Positions 6,879 through 18,800 of a DNA stretch of 64,000 nt are shown one piece after another. Each line of letters opens with the position of its first letter. Position 1 is the first letter of the stretch. The DNA is from G963675935 sp963823895 (GTDB lineage Bacteria; Planctomycetota; Planctomycetia; Pirellulales; Thermoguttaceae). The position numbers were made by a program, and so were the translations under genes. Location: positions 1 to 64,000 of the forward strand of contig CAWGNG010000038.1 in the NCBI GenBank assembly GCA_963823895.1. Reading direction: 5' to 3'. The notes beneath the pieces were generated by a model. That model did not search any database. It saw only the letters and a program-made list of their open reading frames with translations, and had not been told where the DNA came from.

Positions 6879-9862
6879 GTGAATTACCCGCAGTTGTCGC
6901 GGAGGCTCCGGCTGGAGCCGCTGGAAGACCGATCGCTGCTGAGCGTGAGCCTGCCTTTGGGGCCCAGCGTGCCGAGCGGCAGTGCGGCGGCGAGGAACAG
7001 CACGCCGTTGCCAGCCCAAGTTGCGCCTGCTGTCCCGCCGGCAGTCTACTATCATGTCGCTGAGCCGGTGTTGAGCGGTGACGGCGGCGGCATTGTCCCG
7101 ATGTACACGCAGACCGGCATGACCCCGTCTCAGGTCCGTAAGGCATACGGAGTTGACCCACCGATCACCATCAACGGGATTACGGGGGATGGCACCGGGC
7201 AGACGATTGCGATCATCGACGCCTACAAGAGTACCACCATTACCAGCGATCTGACGGCATTCGACAACTATTTCACCCCCCACATCCCGGCCCCGCCAAA
7301 CTTCTTGGTGCTCAACCAGAATGGAGGCACCGATCTATCGGGCGTTTCGACAAACTCGGGCTGGGCAACGGAGATTTCCCTGGACGTGGAATGGGCTCAC
7401 GCGATGGCCCCGGCCGCGAACATCGTTCTGTTCGAGGCAAACGACAACAGCAGCGGTCTATACACCGCCATTGCCACGGCGCGAACCTATACCACCACTG
7501 TACTCACCAACGCGCCGATTTCAGTGATGTCGATGAGCTGGGGCGGCAGCGAATTCAGCGGCGAGACATATTACGACAGTGCCGACTTCGCCACGCCCTT
7601 GGGCCACACCGGGATAACATTCGTCGCGTCGACGGGCGACAACGGGGCGCCGCCTTCCTACCCGTCCGCCTCGCCGAATGTTCTGGCCGTCGGCGGCACC
7701 ACGCTGGATATCAAGGACTCGACCGGCACGTACAACACCGAGTCGGGATGGAGCGGCAGCGGCGGTGGTATCAGCGCCTACGAGTCGATGCCTAGCTACC
7801 AGAATTCGGTGCCAAACTACGGCGGCGGCATGCGCGAAGTCCCCGACGTGGCGTTCGACGCCAGCAATAGCTCGTCGGTTCAGGTTTTCATTGGAGGATC
7901 GCGGTACGACGTCTGGGGAACCAGTCTCGCGGCCCCCTGCTGGGCCGGCCTGATTGCCATCGCCAACGAATTCCGCGTGCATGTCCCGAATGCCACCTTG
8001 GGAACGCTGAATCCCTACGGAAATCCAACCCAACTTCTTAGTCTTCTTTACCAGTTTGCCGGGACGCCGAGCAATTACAATGCGTTGGGGTACTATAACG
8101 ACATCAATACCGGCGGGAGCACCGGCAGCCCCCCCTATTCCTGTGTGAACGGCTACGACCTGGTCACGGGAATTGGGACGCCGGTTGCCAATTTGTTGCT
8201 GCCTGCCTTGCGCACTGCGCGCCCGCCCTGGCGCCCGCCTATGACACGGGGATCAGCAACAGCGACGACATTACTAATCTCAACAACCATAATATGCTGA
8301 CGGAGCTTCAGTTTACGGTCCCCAATACGGTTTCTGGAGCGACGGTCACGATTTACGCCGACGGAACGGCCATCGGCAGCGCCACGGCAAGCGGCAGCAG
8401 CACGACCGTTACGACCTCGGGCAGTTTCACGCTCACAGACGGCAGTCACTCGATTACGGCGCAGCAGACGATGTCGGGCTGGACGCAATCGCTCGGCTCC
8501 CAGGCGCTTACGATTATCATCGACACCACGCCGCCCACGGTGACCGTCAATCTGGCCGCCGGCCAGACCAATCCGGTCCACGTCACACTGACGATCAACT
8601 TCAGTGCCGTTTTCGACGAGCCGGTCTTCAATTTCACCGGTGGCGTGACCCTCGGCGGCACGGCCGGGGCCAGCAGCGTCGTCATCACGAATCCCTCGGG
8701 CGACCACATGAATTACAATCTCGCCGTCAGCGGCACAACACGGGCGGGAACCGTGATCGTGAGCCTGGCGGCCGGGGTCGCTGAGGACACGGCGGGGAAC
8801 CTCAACCTGGCATCCACGGGCATGGGCAACACCGTTACCGTGGTCGGGACCACACGAACCTGGGGCGGCGGCGGCGGGGACAACAACTGGATGACCGCGG
8901 CCAACTGGGACAACAACGTTGCGCCGATTGCCGGCGATGTGCTGGTGTTCGCCGGTTCCACGCGGACTTCCCCTCACGACGACTTCCCAGATGGCACCGT
9001 TTTCGACAGCATCACCTTCGCCAACGGCGGCTTCACCTTGTCGGGCGGCAACGTGAAGTTGACTCCCGCCGGCGGCGTCGCCATCACGAACACGACCGGC
9101 CAAAACGGAATCGACCTGTCGATTGCGTCGGGTTCGAACGGCAGTGTGGTCGTGCAGGCCGGCGCGTTGCGGCTCGGGCTGAACGCCCAGGGCATCGTCC
9201 TCAGCGGCGGCGTTGCGGACATCCGCACCGGCAAGCTGATCTTCGACTACACGGGCGGCTCGACGCCGGCGGCGACGATTCTCGCCTTGTTGACCGCGAG
9301 CTATCACGGCGGCGCCTGGGACATCGGCAGCTTCCGCAGCACCAAGGCGGTCGCCAATGGGACGACGCTCGGCTGGATCGATTATACGGCAAGCTCGCAG
9401 GTCACCGTCATGGCCACGATTCCCGGCGATTTCAACCTGGATGGGACGGTCGACAGCAGCGATCTCGCCATTTTGTATGCGAATGTCTGGACCGGCACGA
9501 CGTCGGCGCAAGGGGATGCGAACTACGATGGCACGGTCAACGGTCTCGATCGCGACATTTTGGTGGCGAATCTCTCCAGGAGCGTCAGCAGCAACGCCCC
9601 CTCGTCTAGCCCTCTACCTTCGCCAGCCGGTAGCGGAGCATCGAATCCGGATCTCGGCGCTTCGCCCAGCGGCAATTCAAACGCGGCTGGGCAAGGATCG
9701 AGCGCTACCACTCCGCAAACGAAGCCAGCGTACACATTACCCCCGGCAAACGCTTCGGACGTCTCGGCGGCCAACGTCGGGCTGAAGGCAGCTCGCGCCG
9801 CGGTGTTTACAGGTCTGGCAACGGCGCCCGGCGGTCTGCTGGACGGCGCCCTTTGGGGCTGA
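6879..9862 (+). CDS. Secreted S53 sedolisin with Ig-like and dockerin-like tail (frame break near 8210)
   Basis: The GTG start at 6879 is uncertain. Residues ~7-22 hold RRLRLEPLEDRSLLS, the N-terminal motif of planctomycete exported proteins. The protease domain carries the sedolisin residues E165 and D169 (ATEISLDVEW), D254 (STGDNG) and S349 (WGTSLAAP). The long propeptide typical of sedolisins is missing. The first frame ends at 8300, but the second frame (open to 9862) continues sensibly from APALAPAYDTGISNSDD, so one base appears lost at about 8200-8225. The second part has an Ig-like module ending DTTPPTVTV, a beta-rich region and two dockerin-like calcium loops (GDFNLDGTVDSSDLA and GDANYDGTVNGLDRDI) near 9424-9560, then a low-complexity tail. 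It is probably an extracellular endopeptidase. The two halves could instead be separate ORFs, but the fusion reading is favoured. Confidence 0.75.
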
Positions 9863-10304
9863 GAGTGTCTCGATAGCTTCAAATCGTTGCAAAGCCGTCA
9901 GCTATCCGCTATCAGCTTTCAGCGGTCAGCGGGACGATCACTGCTGTCGCCGCGGTTTCCCATCGTGCAAGCAAATCGGCACGCGGCAGTCATGCTCTCG
10001 ACAAGCTGAAAGCTGATCGCTGGCAGCCGACAGCCAAGAGACGTTCCCAAACACGCGCGACGTCCGCCGCGAATCCCCCCCGCCCCCTCTCTGACACAAA
10101 CAATCTCGGCTTTTGGCTAACCCAAGTTCGCCAGCAATAGGCGATTGGGCGGGAATCTTGTCATATTTGATGCCCACGCGAAGATGGGGTTTCTGAGCGC
10201 AAGTCGTTGCGGCGGGGAAAGCCGTTGGTTCAGCAACTCCGCTTGGGACGTTGTAGTGAAGACCTTGTGGTTGGATCGGAACTTCCAAAAGCTACAATAC
10301 GGGC
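9863..10304. other. Intergenic stretch with short dispersed repeats
   Basis: No gene is seen. The stretch contains imperfect direct and inverted repeats of the type AGCTATCCGCTATCAGC, CTTTCAGCGGTCAGC and CTGAAAGCTGATCGCTGGC between 9897 and 10030. It ends at the truncated IS1634-like transposase. Confidence 0.5.
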
Positions 10305-10964
10305 ATGTTCATTCGCCCGTGCTACCGCAGGAAGGATGGAAAACGGCACGCCTACTGGGCGCTGATGGAGTCGTATCGCACCCAGCGCGGACCGCGGCAA
10401 CGTGTCGTCGCATGCCTTGGGCAACTCGACGAGTCGCATCGATTGAGCGTCAAGAACGCGGCCGAGGGCAATCCCGAGACTCGTCAACGGCAACTCTTCG
10501 ACGAGACGCGGCCGCACTGGGTCGAAGTCGACGTCAAACGCCTGCGGGTGGAGAACCGCCGCGATTTCGGCGGGCCGTGGCTGGGGTTGCAACTCGTCGA
10601 GCAATTGGGCTTGAAGGACTTTTTCGATTGCATCCTTCCCGCCGGGCACGAAGAGATTCCTTGGTCGCTGATGGCGTTGGTGCTGATTCTCTGCCGTCTC
10701 TGCGAACCGTCGAGCGAACTGCACATCGTCGAGCATTTTTACGCCCAGAGCGCGCTGGCCGATCTTTTGGGCATTCCGGCAGAGAAGATCAACGAGCAGC
10801 GTCTGTACCGCGCGTTGGACGCGATTTTGCCGCGCAAAGAAGCGTTGGAAGCGTTCTTGAAGCAGCGGTTGGGCGAGTTGTTCGGCATCGAGTACGATCT
10901 GCTGTTGTACAACGTCTGCTCGAGCTTTAGGGTGGGACATCCACCGCAAGTTCAGCAAGGTTAG
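10305..10964 (+). pseudogene. IS1634-like transposase, N-terminal fragment
   Basis: 219 codons resemble the N-terminal part of IS1634-family (IS4 superfamily) transposases: a start of the form MFIRPCYRRKDGKRHAYWAL, then ESYRTQRGPRQRVVACLGQL and a middle region to GIEYDLLLYNV. The homologous reading seems to stop near 10925 (a YDVTSTYFEG-like motif is expected), where IS110-type sequence begins, so the remaining frame to 10964 is out-of-frame read-through. The catalytic DDE core is missing, making this a dead remnant. Confidence 0.7.
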
Positions 10965-12102
10965 TGTAGAACAAATGATCGCAGAAGGCGAGATCATGGT
11001 TGTCGAGCGAGCCCGTTTGGAGCACGGGGATCGCGAAGCCATGCGACGCTGGCTGGCGCGCGTGCCCAAGGGGACGCCGGTCGCTCTGGAGGCGGCCTAT
11101 GGCTGGCCGTGGATTGCCGATCTGCTGGAGGAAATGGGCCTGGAGCCGCACTTGGCACACCCGCCGGCGGTCAAGGTGCTGGCCAAGACGGAGGCCAAGG
11201 GCGACCGCATCGACGCCGATCGGTTGGGCAAGTTCCAACTCCGCGGCATCCTGCCGCAGTCCTACCTCGCCACCGCGGAGGTGCGGATGCGGCGCGAACG
11301 TATTCGCTACCGCATGGCCCTCTCGTGCTTGCGCACCCGCGTCAAGAACCGCATCCAGGCGATCTTGCACCGCTTGGGAATTCTTCATCCTTTCAGCGAC
11401 CTGTTTGGCGAGCAAGGCCGGCGGCTTCTGCAGAGGCTGGCGTTGCCGGAGGCGTCGCACGAGGTCTTGCGGGGATATTTGCAACTGTTGGGCCGCATCG
11501 GCGGTTTGATCGCGGAAGTCGAAGATTGGATGGCAGCCAATTTGCAAGCCGATGAGATTGTCCAACTGTTGGCGACGATTCCCGACATTGGGCTGATCCT
11601 GGCGCACGTGATCTATGCGGAGATCGGCGAGATCGAACGCTTCCCCAGCCGCCGGCACTTGAACAGTTACGCGGGCCTGGCGCCGTTGAGCGACGATTCG
11701 GCGAATCGCCACGGCCAGCGGCATTGCGGCCTGGCGTGCAATCACGCGTTGCGTTGGGCCTTGATCGAGGCGGTCACCGGCGTTCTCAGCACGCGCGGAC
11801 CGCGGGGCCAGCGGCTGCGCAAGCTGTATGCCCGTCTGACGCACGGCGGCCGTTGCAACAAGTCGCAAGCCAAGGTGGCCGTGGCCCGCGAGTTGGGCCA
11901 ATTGGTCTACACGATTTGGACGAATCGCAGCCCTTACAGCGACAAGCCGCCGCCGCGGCCAGGAACGGTCCAGGACCGCGCAGGCCCGGCGTCTGACGAG
12001 AGGAGACATACGAAAGTAGTGCTGCAGGCAATGCGCTCGGACCAGCCCCGGTTCCCTATGGATCGCCGCCGGCCATCGGCCGCCGGCCAAACCCGTCTGT
12101 AA
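10930..12102 (+). pseudogene. IS110-family transposase, 5'-truncated
   Basis: The annotated ATG is at 10975, but homology extends in frame upstream to about 10930 as GWDIHRKFSKVSVEQM, the usual start of the RuvC-like DEDD domain (D of WDIH). No start codon precedes it, because the sequence fuses directly to the IS1634-like fragment. Further DEDD residues are in ALEAAYGW and KGDRIDADRLG. The C-terminal Tnp domain follows with IPDIGLILAHVIYAEIGEI and an AGLAPLSDDS segment carrying the candidate catalytic serine. The body of ~375 codons is near full length. Without a start it is probably silent, or starts at 10975 lacking its first catalytic Asp. IS110 enzymes work with a bridge RNA from the element's non-coding end; the left end is gone here. 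Confidence 0.75.
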
Positions 12103-12864
12103 TTGGGCCGTCCGATGCCGCATACCCATTTTGTGCCGGTTGGATGTTCTGCCGACCTCGAAACGGCGGTGAAACATCTGCCCCAGCACGTAGGGATAGT
12201 TGGTTTCCTGCAAACCGCCAAATGTCGTGAAGCGGCTTGGGTTTATCGCAGTTAGGCCACAAGTTGATGAGGAAGGAAAGGATCCAAGACAAGCAACAGG
12301 GCCTGCTCCGCAATGCGAAGCAGGCCCATCAACTCGTGGATCCCAGGCGACGCTCGGGTCGCACCCCTGCGTTGCCCTATCCTCCGCCTGAGACAAAAAC
12401 AATGTAACAAACGAAGACGCGAAAACCACCCCTTGACCGGCAAGGGCGTTTCAGGGATGGGGAACGGACGCCGTGCCGCTCCAACATGGCGGAACGCCGC
12501 AGAGGGCGTTCGCTACAGACACTACACTCTCGCCCGTTCGACCGTCGCCCACCGGGCAGTGCGCGAGAGGAGCCGAGTTATATCGAGCCCCGTTCCGAGC
12601 CCTTCCACTTGGATGGAAAGCCTGCTGCCGTTTAGCCGGCCGCCCGCAGTGCGGCGAGCGCCAGGGCTGACGTCCCCTTACGGCAGACAGGAATGTCTGC
12701 CCCACCGCAGTGAGAAACGCGGACTAAGCGCCCCCCCGAAATCGATCGCCCGTGGCTCAACGATCCGCTATTAAGCGCAGCAAGAATATCCCATAATATG
12801 GTGGGCACGAATCCGCCGGCCAAGAAGACGGTCGCGCGGTAAAGAGACTTCCGCAGGCCCAATC
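12103..12864. other. Intergenic stretch after IS110 with palindromic repeats
   Basis: No gene is supported. GGCCTGCTCCGCAATGCGAAGCAGGCC at about 12300-12326 forms a strong hairpin that could be a terminator or an IS110 3' structure. 12620-12710 carries dispersed-repeat sequence (GCCGTTTAGCCGGCCGCC near 12629, ACAGACAGGAATGTCTG near 12683). A related GTTTAGCCGCC unit lies at about 27563. Confidence 0.45.
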
Positions 12865-15800
12865 ATGCACGAGCTCGCCATCGGTCTGATCGTCTTGGTC
12901 ATCGCCCTCGGCGTGATTACGCTGGTCGGCCACGGGATATGGGTCTTGCTGTCGCTCATTTTCAGCGCCGGAAAGCGACCGGCCGGAAACGTCGCCGTCT
13001 GCGTCTTTTGCGGACACCGCACGCCCGTTGCCGATCCATACTGCGAATGGTGCGGGAAGGAAATGCACAATTCCACGGCCGACGAACTCCGCAACCTCGC
13101 CGCCGTCGAGCGGCAATTGCAGCGATGGCGGCAGTCCGGCCGGCTGACGTCCAAGGAGTTCGAAGGACTTCTCGACCGCGTCCACCGATACCGTGAGGGA
13201 TTGCTCCATCCGGCCGCGCGGCAGGAGGAACAGCCGGCGTCCGCCCCACCTGTGGCCCGCGCTCCGACGCCGACAACGCCGACGCGAGCCGAAGAGCCCA
13301 TCCTTGCAACCCTCGTTGCCGCGCCAAGAGTTGAGGCAGTGAAGCCAGCCCCGGCGAAACCGCAAGCGGCGGCGAAACTTCCAGCGGCTGCGAAGCCGCG
13401 AGCGGCAACGCCAACACCACCGCGACCGCAACCGATTCAACCGCCGAAACCGGTTCCGCCGCCCGAACCACCCCCGCCGCGACGATCCTGGTCCGAAATG
13501 CTCGCCGGTTTCATGGAGGAACGTAACATCCGTTGGGGCGAACTGATCGGCGGCCTGCTGATCGTCGGCCCGGCCATCGCCCTGGTCATCAGCTTTTGGG
13601 AACAACTGGCGGCCAACCCCTACCTGCAATTGAGCACCTTCGTGGCGACTTGCTCCGCGGTCTTCGGCGTCGGCCTCTACGCGCACCATCGCTGGAAGCT
13701 CCGCTCGACCAGCCTCGGCCTGCTAATGATCGCCACGCTGCTGGTGCCGCTCTGTTTCCTGGGGATGGCGGCAGTGTGCAAAGAGAATTGGAGGCCCGGC
13801 ACGATCGCAGCCGATCTGCTCACGCTCGCCGTCTTCACCGGATTGACTTGGTGCGCGCGCGGGTGCTGGTTCCGCAAGGCCCTTGGCTGCAAGTCATCGC
13901 CGTGCTGGGCGGCTCGGCGTCGATTCTCGTGGCGGCTCGCTGGCTCAGTCCCGAATCGCCCGACTGGTGGCACATTTCCGCCGCCTGCCTGCCGGTGGCG
14001 TTTTTCGCGGCGTCCGTCGGCACGTATCTTGCAAAACTACCGCCGCGCAAACGACTCACAGCCGCCGACGCCGGCAGCCTCTTCACGCTGCTGGGCACGG
14101 CCGCATTTGCCATGCTGATTGCATTGGGAATGACGGTCGTCCGGTCGGACGGCATTGCCGCCGCGCTCAGTCGTATGTCGCTTCCCGCGGCGTTGGCGGC
14201 AGTGCCGATTTTGGCATGCGGGCTGACGGTCCGCCGCGGCGTCGCCCGCGATGCAGAGCTCGCCGGCTGGCACCTCTGCGCCACCACGGTCGCGCTGTTG
14301 GGCATGATCGGGATGCTGGCGGCCTTGGGGCTCGCGTGGCCCCACCCGCTGGCGATCGTGGCCGTGGCCGCCATCGACTGCGCCGTGCTTGTGCTGGCCG
14401 CTTTCCGCTGGCGGTTGCCCGCGCTGCACGCCGGCGCCATCGCTTGCGCGACGTTGGGCTACCTGACCGCTTTCCACCTGATCTACAGCGGCCTGCCGCT
14501 GTTCACTTCCGACGCCGCCACGATGTACCGGAAGCTCATTAGCGGCCCCAGCGGCACGGCGTTGGTCGGTCTGTTCTTGATCTTTGCCGTGGCCTCCGAA
14601 GCAATCGTTCGGCTCGGCCGCCGCCGCCACGCGCTGGTCTATGCCGGCGGCGCCGGCGTGATGGCGTTGCTCGGCCTGACGCTCACCACCGTTCACGGGC
14701 TCCAGGGCGGCGGCGATGCCGTCCGCGCCGCCGTTCTCTGCACGATCTACGGCGCTGGCGGCCTGGCCGTCGCCGCGCGCTGGCGGCGAATCGAGGTCGT
14801 CTATCTCGGTCTCACGCTGCTGGCAGCCGCGCCGCTCTGGGCTCTCTGGGCAGATCCGCAACGGCACGCGATTCAGCCGCTCTGGGGCGCCGTGCTAGCT
14901 GCCGAGGCCCTCGTCATGGTCGGCATCGCCGCTTTCCTGCGAAGCGGCGACAGAAGCAATTGGCTTTCGGCTTTGTATCGTATTCCTTTGCAAGACGCCG
15001 CGCAAGCCGCTGCGTCGATCGCACTGCTACTGAGCGGTTGGGCAGCCTGGCAAGATCGCCAGGCGATTGCCATCGAGCATTCCCCCGCCCTGTTGATCGC
15101 CACGGTCTGCATCGCCGCCACCTATCTGCTGCTGGCGTGGCAGCGCCGTCTGCCCGCGGCAACGTGGCTCGCTTCGATGGTCGTGATGCTCGGGCTGGTT
15201 CACGCCGCGGTTTGGAACTATCCGAGCGTCGTAGGTCAGTCGTGGCTCGCCGCCATGTTGGCGATGTTGACCCATTCCACAATGGCCGCCATTGCCTCGC
15301 TGCTGCTAGCGCGCTCGCTCCCCCAGCCGCTTACGGCTTCGCAAGAATCGCTAGCCGACGCCGAATCTATCCGTTATGTATTGTGTGCGCCCCTGGCCGA
15401 TTCCGCCGTGCTCTCGTCGCTGCTGACCTTGGCGGTCCTCCCGTTCGTCTCCTGGTCGAGCCCAACGCCGTTGGCCGGTTGCCTCTACTGGCTGGCGGCG
15501 ATCTGGCTGGCCATTGGCTGGCGGCGCCGCAACGCGGTGCTCTTTGCCGCCCACCAACTCATGTTGACGCTGGCAACCGGCGTGGCCACCGCGGCCTGGC
15601 TGAAGAACCAGTCGTGGTGTCCCAACTGGCCTGGCGATCTGCTGCATCCCTACAGTCTGCAAGCGTTCGGCGTGACGTTGGGCGTGCTCTCGCTCCTGTG
15701 GATTGCCGCCCGCATCGTGCTCCGCGGCAACGCGACCGCCGAGGAGTTGCTCAATCCGATCGGACCGACCGTTGACTGGTGTGTGCGTCATGGTCTGATC

Positions 15801-18800
15801 GTGGCGCAACTGGCCGTGGCTCTTATTCCTTTGTTGCCGAGCATGGCGGAAGAGTTGACGGGGGCAATCCGCGTTCCCGCCACATTTCGCACGACGCAAC
15901 TGATGATCTACGGCGGCGGGGCATGGCTGCTGCTCGGCGTCTTGGCCGCCATGCTGTTGGTGGCGATCTGGCAGCGCTGGCGCAACGCCGAACTCGTCGG
16001 TTCGTTGCTGCTGGCTGCCACGGTGCCCTGCCTCATCGCCGGCTGCTTTACTGGCGACGTGGCCGCGGCCGCGGCGTTGCGATGGGGATTGGCCTGCTGC
16101 TTTCTCGTCGTCTCCGCGGCAATTTGGAGCCGGGCGCGGCTGTCGGCCGTTTGTGCGAAGGCCCGCACCAACGTCGATCTCAATCGAAACTCAACGTTGC
16201 TCGCCCACGGCGTCTCGCTGGCGACGACCGCCTTGCCGATTCTCGCGCTGACCGTTGTCGCCGCGCTCTGTCAATTCGCTGGCGCAAAGCCGGGCGGGCC
16301 CGCGGCCAACACCTTCTTCCATCGCCTTGGCCCCAGCCTCTCCTACCTCGTGCCGCTGGCCGTCGTCATCTTCTGCATGGTCGGCCACGCCGTGCGCGAG
16401 TCGTCGAGCGGCTACGCCTTCTTTGCCGGCTTGGTCGCCGAACTGGCCGTCACGCTCGGGTATTCCCTCAGCGTCGTCCTCGCTCATCGGTCCTTCGGCA
16501 CGGCCGAGTCGGTTACCCTCCTGCAACTGGCAACGATCACTGCCGTGGCCTGGATGTTGGCCTGGCTGGCGGCACGGCGATGGATCAATGTCTGGCGTGA
16601 AGCGGAAAAAGGGGACATCTCTCATTTGTGCGAAGCACCGGGCACCGACCGAAGGTCAGTCGGGCCGTTCCGGCAAATGGGGACCGTCCCCTTTCTCCGC
16701 CCGGCAACTGCGCTCATGCTCGTGCAATTGTGCATGAGCGTCGCCGGCAATGCGGTGTTGATCGGATTGGCGCTGTTCGTGCTGGCGATCTTGCCACCTG
16801 GCGAACATGATTGGACAGTCGCCGCCGGCACGCCGCTCGGCTGGGTCGCACTGGTCGGCACGGTGGCCGCCGCGGTCTGCCGCTTGGCGCAAAACGGCCG
16901 GCGGTTGTCGCCCAACATCGTGGGGCTCCTCGGCATGACGGCGCTCGGGCTGCTGGCCTGCACCGTCCGCTGGCTCTTGCCATCGCCGGCCCTCGGTCTT
17001 GGCGCCGAAAGCGCAGTCTGGGGTTATCGCACCTTGATGCTCGGCTGGGCGATCTATGCGCTGTTCATTGTACTGGCCACGTGGTGGGTGGCCGGCCTGC
17101 GGACTTTGCCCGACGAAAAAGGGGACAGCCCCCGTTTGCCGGAACGGCCCGTGCAACCTCTGGTGCGCGCAGCCGCCGTTTGGGTTCGCGTCGCCGGCAT
17201 CCTTGCCGTTTTGCTCGGGCTGAAAGCGGCATTGGTCGTGGCCGTATCCGGGCGAGATTATCAAGAACTGCTCTGGGCCGCCGCCTCGATCGCGATTGCC
17301 AGCGGGGCCGGCGCGACGATGGCCGTCTGGCGGCGCCGCGAAGGCTGGGCCTTCTCCGCAGCCCTGGGCACGAATCTCGCCGCATCGCTGGTCGTCTGCT
17401 ATTTCCATCGCAACGCCGTTGTTTTCGCTGATTGGTGGCTGCAACTGCTCGAAGCCAACGTCATCGCCTCCTCGGCCGTGGCGCTGGCATGGCTGGCCGC
17501 CCGGCGCCGCCTCTACCAGCTACGCGAGTTGCCGGAAAAAGGGGACAGTCCCCATTTGTGCGAAACACCCTCCGGGCCGTTCCGGCAAATGGGGACAGTC
17601 CCCTTTTTCCGGCCGTTGACGTTGGGCGAAAGCCCCTTGCTGGGCACGCAGATTCTGCTGCCGCTCGTCGGCACGATCGTCGTATTGGCCCTGCCCGTGG
17701 TCTCGCTCGCCCAACGGCCGACGCATCTGCCGGTTTGGCTGGCAGACCTGGCCGCCGCCCCCGGTTGGCTCGCGTTGTTGCTCAGCGCCGCGGCCGTCGC
17801 CTGGTATCTCGGTCAGGTTTCGCGAGCCAAGCTGCTGCACGTCGTCGCCGGACTGGCGGCGGGAATCGGCGTGCTGATCGCCTGTCACATCGGCCATAAC
17901 CAATCCGCTCCGGCCGCTTGGCTCGCTTACCATACGCTGACAACCGCCTGGGCCGCCGCCGCGTTTGCCGTGCTGGCGATCGGCCGCATCGGGCTGCGCA
18001 CGACAGGCAATAAAGCCGATAAAACCGAAACTACGAGTGCGGTGGCGATCGTTCAAGGTTGGGTGACCGCGATCGGCGTTGCCGCCTTCGCCTTTGCGGT
18101 GATGCACGCCGCCGCCGATCGGGCCGGGGCATGGTGGTCGATCGGGGCGATCCTCTCGCTTAGCGTTACGGCCGGCCTGCTGGTTTTGTGGCTGCGGCTC
18201 CGGGCCTACGTCTTTGTCTCGGGACTCCTCTTGAACGCCGCGGGCGTGGTCGCCTGGCTGGCTTGGGAGCCGAGGACATTCGCTACCCTGTTGCAAACGA
18301 ACGTGCTGTGCTTTGCGGCCGGCTCGGTCGTATGGTCGTTGCTCGAAGCGGCACATCGCCAGGGGGTTCCCCACTGGCAAGCCGATCGCCGGCCGTTGTG
18401 TTTCGCCGTTTGGGCCGCGATTGCCGCGGTGGCGCTGCTGGCGGCCTACTCCGCGGTTACCACCGCCTCGAACCTCTTCGGCGTACCCGATCTGCCCGTC
18501 GATATTACGCGAATGGACTGGATCGCCCTGGCCGCGTCGGCTTTCGCGGTCGCCGTCTGCCTATGGAACCGAAACGCGCGATTCGTCCTCGTCGGCCAAT
18601 ACGTGCTCGGGCTATCGGCGATCGCGATGGCCCTTTGTGCGCAGTGCCCGGAGCCGCGGCTTTGGTGGTGGTGGGCTGCAACCGCTCTGCCGGCGTTCGC
18701 CACGGCCGCCGCCGCGCTCGGCTGGCTGCTGCCGCGAGCGAAACCGCTCGTCCGCCTGCTGCGAATTCCCGATTCGCCCGAGCGATGGCCGCTGGAATGG

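Noticed and set aside
8153..9511. Long antisense open frame opposite the sedolisin tail
   Set aside because: It is rich in Arg/Gly/Ala and reads as the mirror of a GC-rich coding strand with no recognisable domain. The plus strand has clear Ig-like and dockerin-like motifs.
10927..12429. 500-codon antisense open frame opposite the IS110 transposase
   Set aside because: It is a shadow of the IS110 coding strand, with Arg/Gln/Leu-rich composition and no known motif.
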